From positions 1-13,443 of the forward strand of contig JAAZFD010000008.1 in NCBI GenBank assembly GCA_012511925.1: a stretch of 13,443 bases of DNA, written 5' to 3'. Origin of the DNA: Clostridiales bacterium (GTDB lineage: Bacteria > Bacillota > Clostridia > Christensenellales > CAG-138). The translations under genes were made by a program, and so were the position numbers. Below the pieces are notes generated by a model. That model was not told where the DNA came from. It did no database searches and worked only from the letters and a program-made list of their open reading frames with translations. Positions 1 through 6,356 of this stretch are shown piece after piece (within the stretch, counting starts at the first letter, position 1; each line of letters starts with the position of its first letter).

Positions 1-139
1 CGACTAAAAGTGCCTCAATAGCACTTGGCCAAGCCATACTAAGACTTGTTTTATATGCTTGCTTGAAACTGGGTATCTCCCCAAGGCGCATGGAGGGTTT
101 AACCATATACTCTGGCAAGAATAAATTCCGCAAAAACAT
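1..139 (-). CDS. MATE-type multidrug efflux transporter, N-terminal fragment (runs off left edge)
   Basis: I translated this fragment directly from the minus strand. From the ATG at 137-139 it reads as an N-terminal tail containing LFLPEYMVKP, then GEIPSFKQAYKTSLSMAWPS and AIEALLV at the edge. A short polar tail followed by a WPSAIEALLV-like first helix is typical, to my recollection, of clostridial MATE proteins (Na+ or H+ antiporters exporting drugs from the inner membrane). Only about 46 residues are visible, so the family call rests on this N-terminus alone. The start is uncertain: in-frame ATGs lie at 155-157, 137-139, 104-106 and 89-91, and none has a good Shine-Dalgarno. I chose 139 because the LPEYM tail looks family-like, but the predicted transcription start falls almost on this codon. 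That would make the mRNA leaderless, so 106 is a real alternative with a short leader. Confidence 0.6.
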   Translation of the reverse strand, partial: MFLRNLFLPEYMVKPSMRLGEIPSFKQAYKTSLSMAWPSAIEALLV

Positions 140-168
140 ACACTTATTATAGTGCATTTATGCGGAAT
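125..168. repeat. Split inverted repeat around the MATE promoter (operator candidate)
   Basis: ATTCCGCA (125-132) is exactly complementary to TGCGGAAT (161-168), with 28 bp between them and an inner CACT/AGTG pair (141-144, 151-154). One arm lies in the promoter spacer and the other just downstream of the predicted transcription start. Only one arm would be transcribed, so an RNA attenuator is unlikely and a DNA operator bound at two sites is more likely. There is no T-run to suggest a terminator. The regulator is unknown. Confidence 0.45.
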
Positions 169-174
169 AAGCAA
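146..174 (-). promoter_or_regulatory. Predicted sigma-A promoter of the MATE-type gene
   Basis: Read on the minus strand, TTGCTT (169-174) and a perfect TATAAT (146-151) are separated by exactly 17 bp (152-168). Transcription would start near 139 and run off the left edge through the MATE fragment. One half of an inverted repeat (TGCGGAAT, 161-168) fills the spacer next to the -35 box, so a repressor bound there would block polymerase. Confidence 0.65.
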
Positions 175-235
175 ATGTTGTACTTACATCTATTTATTGC
201 AGATTTAACCAAGTAACCCAAAAAACATTTTTAGA

Positions 236-973
236 CTACTTCTCTTTTGGCCTTTGGTGTTTTTCTAAGAACCTATCCCAATCCCTTTCCATATATCTGT
301 TGATAGGGTAGGGTGTACCAACGAAATTTTGTTCAAGAGAATCATTTTGTAAGAAGTCATTCAAAATTTTAGGTTCTCCAACAGTATAGACAATAGGAAT
401 ATTAACTTCCTGTGAAACTGCTTTTACAACATCAAATCCTTCCAATAGAGTATAAACAGTCGTTTCATTTGAAAGGTTTGTGTTGTTTACAAGCCCGGTA
501 ATTTTTAGTCTGCTCGCAGCCTCAATCCTTTGAATGAACGAAATATTGTCCTCAACGGTAGAGGTTGATAATCTCTTGGTGTTTATAACGAACAAAACCT
601 CAAGGTTATCCAACATATCGAAATAGCGCTTATATTGACCCAAGGCAATAGCGCCTGTCATATCTCCGCCCACATCGAATATAACCGTTTCATGTGAATC
701 GATAAACACCGAGTAAATATCGGCAGGCAAACTAAGGCTTTCTACACCTGTGCCAGCAAAATTAGGCTTTATCATATCGATTCCCTGCTCTTTTAACTCA
801 TTCTCTATATCAGATGAACGAAAATACGGATTCACAATGTCTATATCAACCAATATGGTGGAATTAGTTTTTGCGGATTCAAGTGCAAGGTTAATGGCAA
901 GCTCGGATTTTCCGCTTCCATAGTGTCCTATCAAAACAATAGTATGCTTATTCATAGCAAATTCGTTATTCAT
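236..973 (-). CDS. MinD/CobQ-like P-loop ATPase (function unknown)
   Basis: This is a 245-residue soluble protein with no signal peptide or membrane segment. It carries a Walker A motif GHYGSGKS (residues 16-23), the segment VDIDIVNPYFRS (42-53), a Walker B-like VIFDVGGD (97-104) and an NNTNLS stretch (163-168) in the place of a base-recognition loop. This layout fits the SIMIBI class (MinD/ParA/CobQ-like ATPases). As I recall, GHYGSGK proteins of this type occur across Clostridia as unnamed nucleotide-binding proteins, sometimes near 2-oxoacid:ferredoxin oxidoreductase genes, so a role in protein maturation or localisation is possible but unproven. The start at 973 is supported by TAAGGAG four bases upstream; the in-frame Met7 lacks a ribosome binding site. 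The TAA stop of cdaR lies within this Shine-Dalgarno sequence, 8 bp away, so the two are probably translationally coupled. I see no clear terminator downstream. Confidence 0.85.
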   Translation of the reverse strand: MNNEFAMNKHTIVLIGHYGSGKSELAINLALESAKTNSTILVDIDIVNPYFRSSDIENELKEQGIDMIKPNFAGTGVESLSLPADIYSVFIDSHETVIFDVGGDMTGAIALGQYKRYFDMLDNLEVLFVINTKRLSTSTVEDNISFIQRIEAASRLKITGLVNNTNLSNETTVYTLLEGFDVVKAVSQEVNIPIVYTVGEPKILNDFLQNDSLEQNFVGTPYPINRYMERDWDRFLEKHQRPKEK

Positions 974-981
974 GATGCTCC

Positions 982-2265
982 TTACTTATCGCTTATTATC
1001 ACGGTTACAGTCGGATTATCCAATGAAACTGTAATCTCGTCTAATAGGCTGTCGCTACCGAAATCAACATTTATGGGCATATCGCCATTAAACGGTGCTT
1101 TTAGTCCCTTCAAATCTATATACAATTCAATGTCCCCGCGCTTAATTCTGTTTATAACAGAAATCTTGCCAGAAATAGTTATGGTTGCCGCAGTTCTAAT
1201 CAGCGTGCAATCGAAATCCCTACCCAAATTTCTGACGGTAATGGGGATAATCTCGAAGGTTTTTTCCAGTATCTTTTCACGAATATTCACATAGGCAATA
1301 ACGCTTGTTATATCGCCCAAAACGGTAACTCCCTCGGGAATTACTATCTTTAGCTCACGCTCTAAATTCTTGCTTGCACCAGCAATATCCCAACGCTCAA
1401 GCTGTAGCTTATTTATGTCCGCTAAAGTGGCTGTCTCTCCTATTATTGTAACCGTTGCAGGAGAAGTTATTATTTCGTAAATCTCATAGTTGTTCTTCAA
1501 GTTGTCGTTTCCGATTAAAGAGCCCAACACATCGAGTGAAACAACTTTTTGAGGGAATATTGTTAGCGCAACCGTAACGGATGGCAAATCGCCGTAAAGC
1601 AGATTAGAGTTCACAATAAAGCCGTTCGAATCAACTAATATAAGCGAAATCGAGTTCGAAAAGCTTTCTGTGCGTGAAGCTAAAGGCACCTTGCATATTG
1701 CACTTGCAATTGATGATAGAATCGAGTATGCGCCTGAAATCTCAACCTCGGTTTTCGACAACACAGGTTCGCCATGCCAATAGTTTGCCGATAAATCACC
1801 CTCATAGTCCACTTCGATAGGAACCCTTTTGGTTGTTAGCTTATCAATTTGAACAGTAACGCTGGAGGGCGAAATCCGCAACACGCTTCCGTTTGAGGTT
1901 GTAGCACGAATATCCAAAGTATGCGAACCCTCTCCGGTAATGGAACGCAAGCTAACCGTTGCAGTAATATTTGTGTTTGATAAAGCTGTATAATGCAACA
2001 AATCCGTACTCACCGATACAGTAACATCAGGCAGTACAGTTGCTCTGTCGCCTACGATAACAAGACTTCTTGCAATCAAATCCGCTTCGCCTTCAAATGT
2101 AACCTTTACGCCTGTTAGGTTCTTTGTTCTATCAGGATTTTGGTTAGCCAATACAAAGCCCCAAAGCACAAATGCAGTAATAAAAGCTATTATGAGAATA
2201 ACTGTGTTGTTTTTGAAAAAAAAGGATATTTTATTTTGAATGTTTTGCTTCGCTTGCGAGGTCAT
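982..2265 (-). CDS. cdaR: CdaR, YbbR-repeat regulator of diadenylate cyclase
   Basis: This 427-residue protein has one N-terminal membrane helix (residues 21-40, with TVILIIAFITAF) followed by an extracytoplasmic region of about 385 residues. That region divides into four beta-rich YbbR-type repeats, at roughly 48-141, 146-236, 241-328 and 334-425. Each includes the family pattern of a 'V.v.i.G....l..i' segment, for example TVTIIGETATLADI and TITISGKISVINRI. In Bacillus and Listeria, CdaR sits outside the membrane, contacts CdaA and modulates c-di-AMP synthesis. The gene starts inside the last codons of cdaA (4-bp ATGA overlap), with AAGGAG eight bases upstream of its ATG, so the two proteins are probably made together. 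The length and four-repeat layout are normal for Bacillota. The assignment rests on repeat architecture and on its position behind cdaA. Confidence 0.9.
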   Translation of the reverse strand: MTSQAKQNIQNKISFFFKNNTVILIIAFITAFVLWGFVLANQNPDRTKNLTGVKVTFEGEADLIARSLVIVGDRATVLPDVTVSVSTDLLHYTALSNTNITATVSLRSITGEGSHTLDIRATTSNGSVLRISPSSVTVQIDKLTTKRVPIEVDYEGDLSANYWHGEPVLSKTEVEISGAYSILSSIASAICKVPLASRTESFSNSISLILVDSNGFIVNSNLLYGDLPSVTVALTIFPQKVVSLDVLGSLIGNDNLKNNYEIYEIITSPATVTIIGETATLADINKLQLERWDIAGASKNLERELKIVIPEGVTVLGDITSVIAYVNIREKILEKTFEIIPITVRNLGRDFDCTLIRTAATITISGKISVINRIKRGDIELYIDLKGLKAPFNGDMPINVDFGSDSLLDEITVSLDNPTVTVIISDK

Positions 2266-3095
2266 GAGTCATTCTCCTTCCGAAATAGTTTTTCGAAAAA
2301 GTTTGATTCCGAATTATTTGCACCGTCTGAGAACAATTCGGTCAACAAGTCCATAAGAGATTGAGTGTCGAGTTCCCTGTGCAAAATTCCGTCTTTTGCG
2401 TATGAAATCTTGCCTGTTTCCTCGCTAACAACCAATGAAACGCAATCGCTAATAAGTGTCGCACTAACGGCGGCACGATGGCGTGTACCCAATTCCCTGT
2501 CTATATCTACATCGTTTGTAAGCGGGATAAAGCAGGCGGCAGCAGCGATTTTCGAATCGGAAATAATGATTGCACCATCATGCAGTGGGGTATTAGGCTC
2601 GAAAATACTTTCTACAAGCTCGGCGGAAATAATCGCATCCAACCTCGTTCCTGTATCCAATATATCCCCAAGTGGCGTTTTCTTTTCGAATATGATTAAA
2701 GCGCCAACCTTTCTTCTTGACAGCTTTGCGATTACTCTCGCAAGGCTTTCTCGTGGACTTGTAAGCGATTTTTTATCGAAAAGTTTACTGCCTCGCCCGA
2801 TATGCTCGAATGCTCTGCGAAGTTCGGGTTGAAAAATAATGGCGATGAAAACAACACTCGAAAGCAATACGGTATCTAAGAACCAGCTTAGAGTAGTAAG
2901 ACCTAAAACTTGGCTGAAAATAAGCACAACAAAAGCGATTGCAACGCCACGCAATAACTGATAAGCACGCGTTTTGCGTGTTAATCGCACAACCCAAAAT
3001 ATAAGTAGTGCGATAATCAGAATATCTATAACATCTACAAATCTGAAATTTGAAAAACCTGTTTTTACTGCATTTAATATGTCGCTAAATGTCAT
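2262..3095 (-). CDS. cdaA: Membrane diadenylate cyclase CdaA (c-di-AMP synthase)
   Basis: CdaA condenses two ATP molecules into cyclic di-AMP, the second messenger for potassium and osmolyte balance and cell-wall homeostasis. The product has 277 residues, close to the usual size of about 273. Three predicted membrane helices (about 22-38, 49-66 and 72-89) precede a cytoplasmic DAC domain. Both signature motifs are intact: PLHDGA (DGA at 173-175) and GTRHRAA (203-209). I start at the ATG at 3093-3095. A TTG lies directly in front (3096-3098) and would add one residue; the GAGGGG upstream (about 3107-3112) is 10 bases from the ATG and 7 from the TTG. The gene leads the cdaA-cdaR-ATPase unit and has its own promoter. 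The usual third gene, glmM, is absent here. Confidence 0.95.
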   Translation of the reverse strand: MTFSDILNAVKTGFSNFRFVDVIDILIIALLIFWVVRLTRKTRAYQLLRGVAIAFVVLIFSQVLGLTTLSWFLDTVLLSSVVFIAIIFQPELRRAFEHIGRGSKLFDKKSLTSPRESLARVIAKLSRRKVGALIIFEKKTPLGDILDTGTRLDAIISAELVESIFEPNTPLHDGAIIISDSKIAAAACFIPLTNDVDIDRELGTRHRAAVSATLISDCVSLVVSEETGKISYAKDGILHRELDTQSLMDLLTELFSDGANNSESNFFEKLFRKENDS

Positions 3096-3125
3096 CAAAT
3101 TCCCGCCCCTCTATAACTTTATACT

Positions 3126-3154
3126 ATTATACTACATAGAGCGGCTTTTAGCAA
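3126..3154 (-). promoter_or_regulatory. Predicted promoter of the cdaA-cdaR-ATPase operon
   Basis: On the minus strand, TTGCTA (3149-3154) and a perfect TATAAT (3126-3131) are 17 bp apart (3132-3148). Transcription would start near 3119, giving a leader of about 24 nt with the GAGGGG ribosome binding site. I see no c-di-AMP riboswitch in so short a leader. Confidence 0.7.
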
Positions 3155-3166
3155 TAAAAAAAGCCG
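3142..3166. repeat. Perfect 8-bp inverted repeat overlapping the cdaA -35 region
   Basis: CGGCTTTT (3142-3149) pairs exactly with AAAAGCCG (3159-3166) around a 9-base spacer. Neither strand has a T-run beyond the stem, so it is not a standard intrinsic terminator. It covers the upstream half of the cdaA promoter and is an operator candidate. Confidence 0.45.
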
Positions 3167-3169
3167 TAG

Positions 3170-3210
3170 AATATATTTTATCCCCCTGTACGACTTCGAT
3201 TAAATATATT
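3170..3210. repeat. AT-rich 13-bp inverted repeat between the divergent promoters
   Basis: The arms are 3170-3182 (ending TTTTATC) and 3198-3210 (beginning GATTAAA). They are complementary except for one position and are separated by 15 bp. The right arm overlaps a perfect 12-bp palindrome, TAAATATATTTA (3201-3212), directly abutting the -35 box of the MFS gene. This could be an operator or UP-like AT-rich tract for that promoter. AT-richness makes chance similarity possible. Confidence 0.4.
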
Positions 3211-3212
3211 TA

Positions 3213-3240
3213 TTGACTCATATTGATTGTATGTTATAAT
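3213..3240 (+). promoter_or_regulatory. Predicted promoter of the MFS transporter gene
   Basis: TTGACT (3213-3218) and a perfect TATAAT (3235-3240) are separated by 16 bp. Transcription would start near 3247, leaving a 20-nt leader with GAGGGG (3254-3259) seven bases before the ATG at 3267. This argues against the in-frame TTG at 3246, which would lie at the transcription start itself. Confidence 0.75.
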
Positions 3241-3266
3241 ATTTTTTGAGAGAGAGGGGTCTTAAA

Positions 3267-4523
3267 ATGAGTACAAAGCAGCAACAGCCACTTTGGACTA
3301 AAAACTATACGATAATAACATTAGGCACTGTCGTATCTATGTTGGGGAACGCAATTTCTGGGTTTGCGTTGGGCTTGATAATCCTTGATTACACAGGGTC
3401 AACGTTTCTTTATGCAATTTCTGCGGTTGTAACAAACCTTCCAAAGATAATAATGCCCAGTTTAGTAGGCCCTTATATCGACCGTTTTTCTCGCAAAAGG
3501 GTTATATATACACTCGATTTTACATCGGCATTTTTGTTCCTTATAATATTTTTCACGTTACATTTTCAAGTTAATACCTACGCAATTATGCTTTTGTTTG
3601 CTGCAATTATCGGAACGATAGACAGCGTTTATTCGGTTGCATACGAAAGTCTGTACCCCATGCTAATCAGCAAGGGCAACTTCCAAAAAGCATATTCCAT
3701 TGCGAGTATGATATATCCGATAGCTGCCTTTATGACACCCATTGCAGCGTATATCTATGATGTTGTTCCAAATGGGGCAGGGCTTAAATACCTGCTGTTG
3801 TTCAACTCGTTTTCCTTTGTTTTTGCGGCGGTTTTCGAAACTCAAATAAAGGTTGAAGAAAAGCACGCAGAAAAAACAAAAACCATGGGCTACAACATCA
3901 AAAAGTATTTTGACGACTTCAAAGAGGGATTAAAATACCTTAAAGGCGAGTTAGGCTTGCTAACGGTTACTGCCTATTTCACCATAAATACGTTCACGAA
4001 CAGCGCAGCAGGCATCTTGCTATTGCCATACTTCAAGGCGCAAGACGGCTTAGGAGTAATGACGTACACATTCGTAACAGGAGCTAACCTTTTAGGCAGA
4101 CTGGTAGGCGGGATTTTCCACTACAAAAAGACTTTTCCGCAAGACCGCAAATTCACAATAGCAATGTTCGTTTATATCACCTCAAACATTATAGGATGCG
4201 CATACCTGTTTACGCCCATATTTGCCATGCTTCTGTTGCAGTTCTTTTCGGGGCTTATATGCGTTACCTCGTACAACATACGCATATCGTCAACACAAAA
4301 CTACTTGCCTGATAGTGTTAGAGGCAGGTTCAACGGCACTTTCCAAATGCTTACCATGTTAGGAGCAGTGTTGGGGCAGGTGTTAGGCGGTGCTTTGGGC
4401 GACACAGGATTATCCATACGAGCAATCGTTATAGCTTTCAGTGCATTGGATATCATAGCCGCTATGCTCGTTATGTATCGTGGCAGAGAGCATGTAAAAA
4501 AGATTTACAACGTAACCATTTAG
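3267..4523 (+). CDS. MFS-family exporter (MFS_3/EntS- or Mef-like)
   Basis: This is a 418-residue integral membrane protein with about twelve hydrophobic helices, the usual length of a 12-helix major facilitator. After the second helix it has a motif-A-like loop, GPYIDRFSRKRVI (68-80). The second half has PDSVRGRFNG (348-357), resembling the PxxxRGR loop common in the MFS_3 group that includes EntS and macrolide exporters such as Mef. The long charged central loop (about 191-228) separates the two six-helix halves. Proton-coupled export of a drug, siderophore or metabolite is the family expectation; the substrate cannot be read from the sequence. The ATG at 3267 is preferred because of its well-spaced GAGGGG. 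It is transcribed alone, divergent from cdaA and convergent with rnj, so it seems functionally unrelated to its neighbours. Confidence 0.85.
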   Translation: MSTKQQQPLWTKNYTIITLGTVVSMLGNAISGFALGLIILDYTGSTFLYAISAVVTNLPKIIMPSLVGPYIDRFSRKRVIYTLDFTSAFLFLIIFFTLHFQVNTYAIMLLFAAIIGTIDSVYSVAYESLYPMLISKGNFQKAYSIASMIYPIAAFMTPIAAYIYDVVPNGAGLKYLLLFNSFSFVFAAVFETQIKVEEKHAEKTKTMGYNIKKYFDDFKEGLKYLKGELGLLTVTAYFTINTFTNSAAGILLLPYFKAQDGLGVMTYTFVTGANLLGRLVGGIFHYKKTFPQDRKFTIAMFVYITSNIIGCAYLFTPIFAMLLLQFFSGLICVTSYNIRISSTQNYLPDSVRGRFNGTFQMLTMLGAVLGQVLGGALGDTGLSIRAIVIAFSALDIIAAMLVMYRGREHVKKIYNVTI

Positions 4524-4543
4524 CTAATAAATATTGAAATTGA

Positions 4544-4566
4544 AAAGGCACGAGAACCGAGCCTTT
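4544..4566 (-). terminator. Weak hairpin between convergent MFS and rnj genes (possible terminator)
   Basis: AAAGGC (4544-4549) pairs with GCCTTT (4561-4566), and a further CG/CG pair forms inside across a mismatch. On the minus strand the stem ends in TTTT followed by CAATTTC, a poor T-tract; on the plus strand there is no T-tract. It may end rnj transcripts, but it could instead be part of a dispersed intergenic repeat together with the palindrome at 4590-4611. Confidence 0.35.
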
Positions 4567-4589
4567 CAGACTGTCGATAAAGTGTCAGC

Positions 4590-4611
4590 GGGCGAACACA
4601 CAGGTTCGCCC
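4590..4611. repeat. GC-rich perfect palindrome, dispersed-repeat-like
   Basis: GGGCGAAC (4590-4597) and GTTCGCCC (4604-4611) form a perfect 8-bp stem with loop ACACAG, followed by CTACA. It is far more GC-rich than its surroundings. The form GGGCGA..C-ACA-G..TCGCCCCTAC resembles highly repeated REP-like intergenic palindromes that I recall from several anaerobic Bacillota and other phyla. It lies between two convergent genes, as such elements often do. No T-tract follows on either strand. Confidence 0.55.
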
Positions 4612-4680
4612 CTACATTTTCTGGTTATGGGGGGAATGTTGTTTTTTATGCTTCTCCAAAGAGAAATGGATATTGCTTTC

Positions 4681-6330
4681 TCAAATCTCAATTATCAAAG
4701 GAATAATCAAAGGCATACGCTTTGTTTGCTCGTGCAAAAAGTTTTTCAAAGTTGTTCTAACATTTGATTTTGCGTTTGCCCAATCATGCCTTGGTGTTTC
4801 GGCGAACTTCTGTGCCGCTTTTTTCAGAGCTTCCTTTGCGTTTGATATAAGTTGTTCTGATTCCTTTATATAAACAAATCCACGTGTTATCAACTCAGGC
4901 TCGGTAAGCAATGCGCCCGTTGACTTAGAAATAGTGATAACCGCAACCACAACGCCCTCTTGAGAAAGAATTCGCCTGTCCTTTAGTACGGTGTTTCCAA
5001 TATCGCCAATGCCTAATCCGTCAACCAAAATACCACCGCTTTGAACGGTTTGTGTGATAATTGCACTTTCGTCTGAAAACTCAAGAACATCGCCCAAGTT
5101 CAAAATAAAGATTTTTTCGGGGTCAATTCCCATATCCCTTGCTAAATCGGCGTGGTGATACAGATGCTTGAACTCGCCATGCACAGGCACGAAATACTCT
5201 GGTCTTGTAACAGCTAACATTATGCTTAGCTCGCCCTTATGAGCGTGTCCCGAAACGTGAACATCGGCCATTTTGTCGTAAATTACCTCTGCGCCCTTTT
5301 GGTATAGCTGGTTTATGACTTTAGCCACTCCAACCTCATTGCCGGGTATTGCCGAAGCCGAAATTATTATCGTATCGCCATATCCAACATTTAGCTTGTG
5401 CGAAGAGTTAGCCATTCTGAAAAGTCCGCTCATAGGCTCGCCCTGACTGCCCGTTGTGATTACGCAAATCCTATCATCTGGGTAGTCTTTAAGGCTTTCA
5501 ACATCAACGATATGCTCATCGGGTATATCAAGGTAGCCGAGTTTCTTTGCAATCGAGCATATACTCAACATACTTCTGCCTTGAAGGCATATTACTCTGC
5601 CATGCGCTATTGCAACCTCTGCCACCTGCTGAATACGATAAATATTAGAAGCGAATGAAGCGACTATCACTCTGCCCTTTGCCCTATCAAAATAATGCTC
5701 GAATGTCTTGCCTATTTCCATCTCGCTTTGAGTATAGCCTTGTGATTCAGCATTTGTGCTATCGGATAATAGCGCCAATACTCCACAACTTCCATAATCC
5801 GCTAATCTTGCTATGTCTATGGGTTCGCCGTCCATGGGTGTAAAGTCCATTTTGAAGTCTCCTGTATGAATTATTACACCAACGGGAGTAGTGATTGCCA
5901 ATGCCACAGCACCGGGTATTGAATGGCTTGTTTTTATGAATTCAACGCTCATACAGCCTAACTCGATTATATCGCTTGGTTGAATAGTTTTTAGCTTTGC
6001 ATGAGTTATATTGTGCTCATCTAACTTGTTCTGTATCAAAGCGATTGCCAAATCAGTTCCGAACACAGGCACATCGAGTTTTTTCAAAGCGTAGGGTAGT
6101 GCGCCTATGTGGTCCTCATGCCCATGCGTTATTAAAAAGCCACGAAGCTTTTCTATGTTAGCTTCCAAGTATGCCATATCGGGGATTACCAAGTCTATTC
6201 CCAACATATCCTCATCGGGGAAGCTTAGTCCGCAATCAATCACGACAATATCATTGCCATATTCGATAACGGTCATGTTTTTGCCTATTTCACCTATACC
6301 CCCTAAGGGGATTATTTTTAGTTTATCCAA
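4681..6330 (-). CDS. rnj: Ribonuclease J (5'-3' exo- and endonuclease)
   Basis: RNase J is a metallo-beta-lactamase/beta-CASP nuclease that matures rRNA and degrades mRNA from the 5' end in Bacillota. The product has 549 residues, matching the family (about 555). The zinc-binding motif HGHEDH is at 69-74; further ligands are likely H136 (in TSHSIPG), D158 (in HTGDFK) and H384 (in VHGEF). The beta-CASP part carries SGHAHKGEL (360-368). The C-terminal domain (about 460-549) is present. The start codon is TTG at 6328-6330, chosen because AAGGAG lies exactly six bases upstream and the next in-frame Met (residue 19) falls inside the conserved first strand. It is the last gene of the acpP-rnc-smc-rnj series, 26 bp after smc. 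Whether it corresponds to J1 or J2 cannot be decided here. Confidence 0.95.
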   Translation of the reverse strand: MDKLKIIPLGGIGEIGKNMTVIEYGNDIVVIDCGLSFPDEDMLGIDLVIPDMAYLEANIEKLRGFLITHGHEDHIGALPYALKKLDVPVFGTDLAIALIQNKLDEHNITHAKLKTIQPSDIIELGCMSVEFIKTSHSIPGAVALAITTPVGVIIHTGDFKMDFTPMDGEPIDIARLADYGSCGVLALLSDSTNAESQGYTQSEMEIGKTFEHYFDRAKGRVIVASFASNIYRIQQVAEVAIAHGRVICLQGRSMLSICSIAKKLGYLDIPDEHIVDVESLKDYPDDRICVITTGSQGEPMSGLFRMANSSHKLNVGYGDTIIISASAIPGNEVGVAKVINQLYQKGAEVIYDKMADVHVSGHAHKGELSIMLAVTRPEYFVPVHGEFKHLYHHADLARDMGIDPEKIFILNLGDVLEFSDESAIITQTVQSGGILVDGLGIGDIGNTVLKDRRILSQEGVVVAVITISKSTGALLTEPELITRGFVYIKESEQLISNAKEALKKAAQKFAETPRHDWANAKSNVRTTLKNFLHEQTKRMPLIIPLIIEI

Positions 6331-6336
6331 TTTTTT

Positions 6337-6342
6337 CTCCTT
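6337..6342 (-). promoter_or_regulatory. Strong Shine-Dalgarno that decides the TTG start of rnj
   Basis: On the minus strand AAGGAG is followed by six A residues and then TTG GAT AAA. The near-ideal ribosome binding site and spacing make the TTG credible as the true start. Confidence 0.8.
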
Positions 6343-6356
6343 GAATTATTATTTTA

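Noticed and set aside
3096..3119. A c-di-AMP (ydaO-type) riboswitch in front of cdaA.
   Set aside because: The predicted leader is only about 24 nt, far too short for that riboswitch.
3142..3166. The hairpin upstream of cdaA as a transcription terminator.
   Set aside because: No T-tract follows the stem on either strand, and no gene reads into it.
3246..3266. TTG at 3246 as an upstream start for the MFS protein.
   Set aside because: It lies at the predicted transcription start, and the added residues would be encoded by the Shine-Dalgarno itself. The ATG at 3267 is well placed.
4534..4873. Short plus-strand open frames between the MFS gene and rnj.
   Set aside because: They run through the palindromic intergenic sequence and then antisense to rnj, show no family features and have no ribosome binding site.
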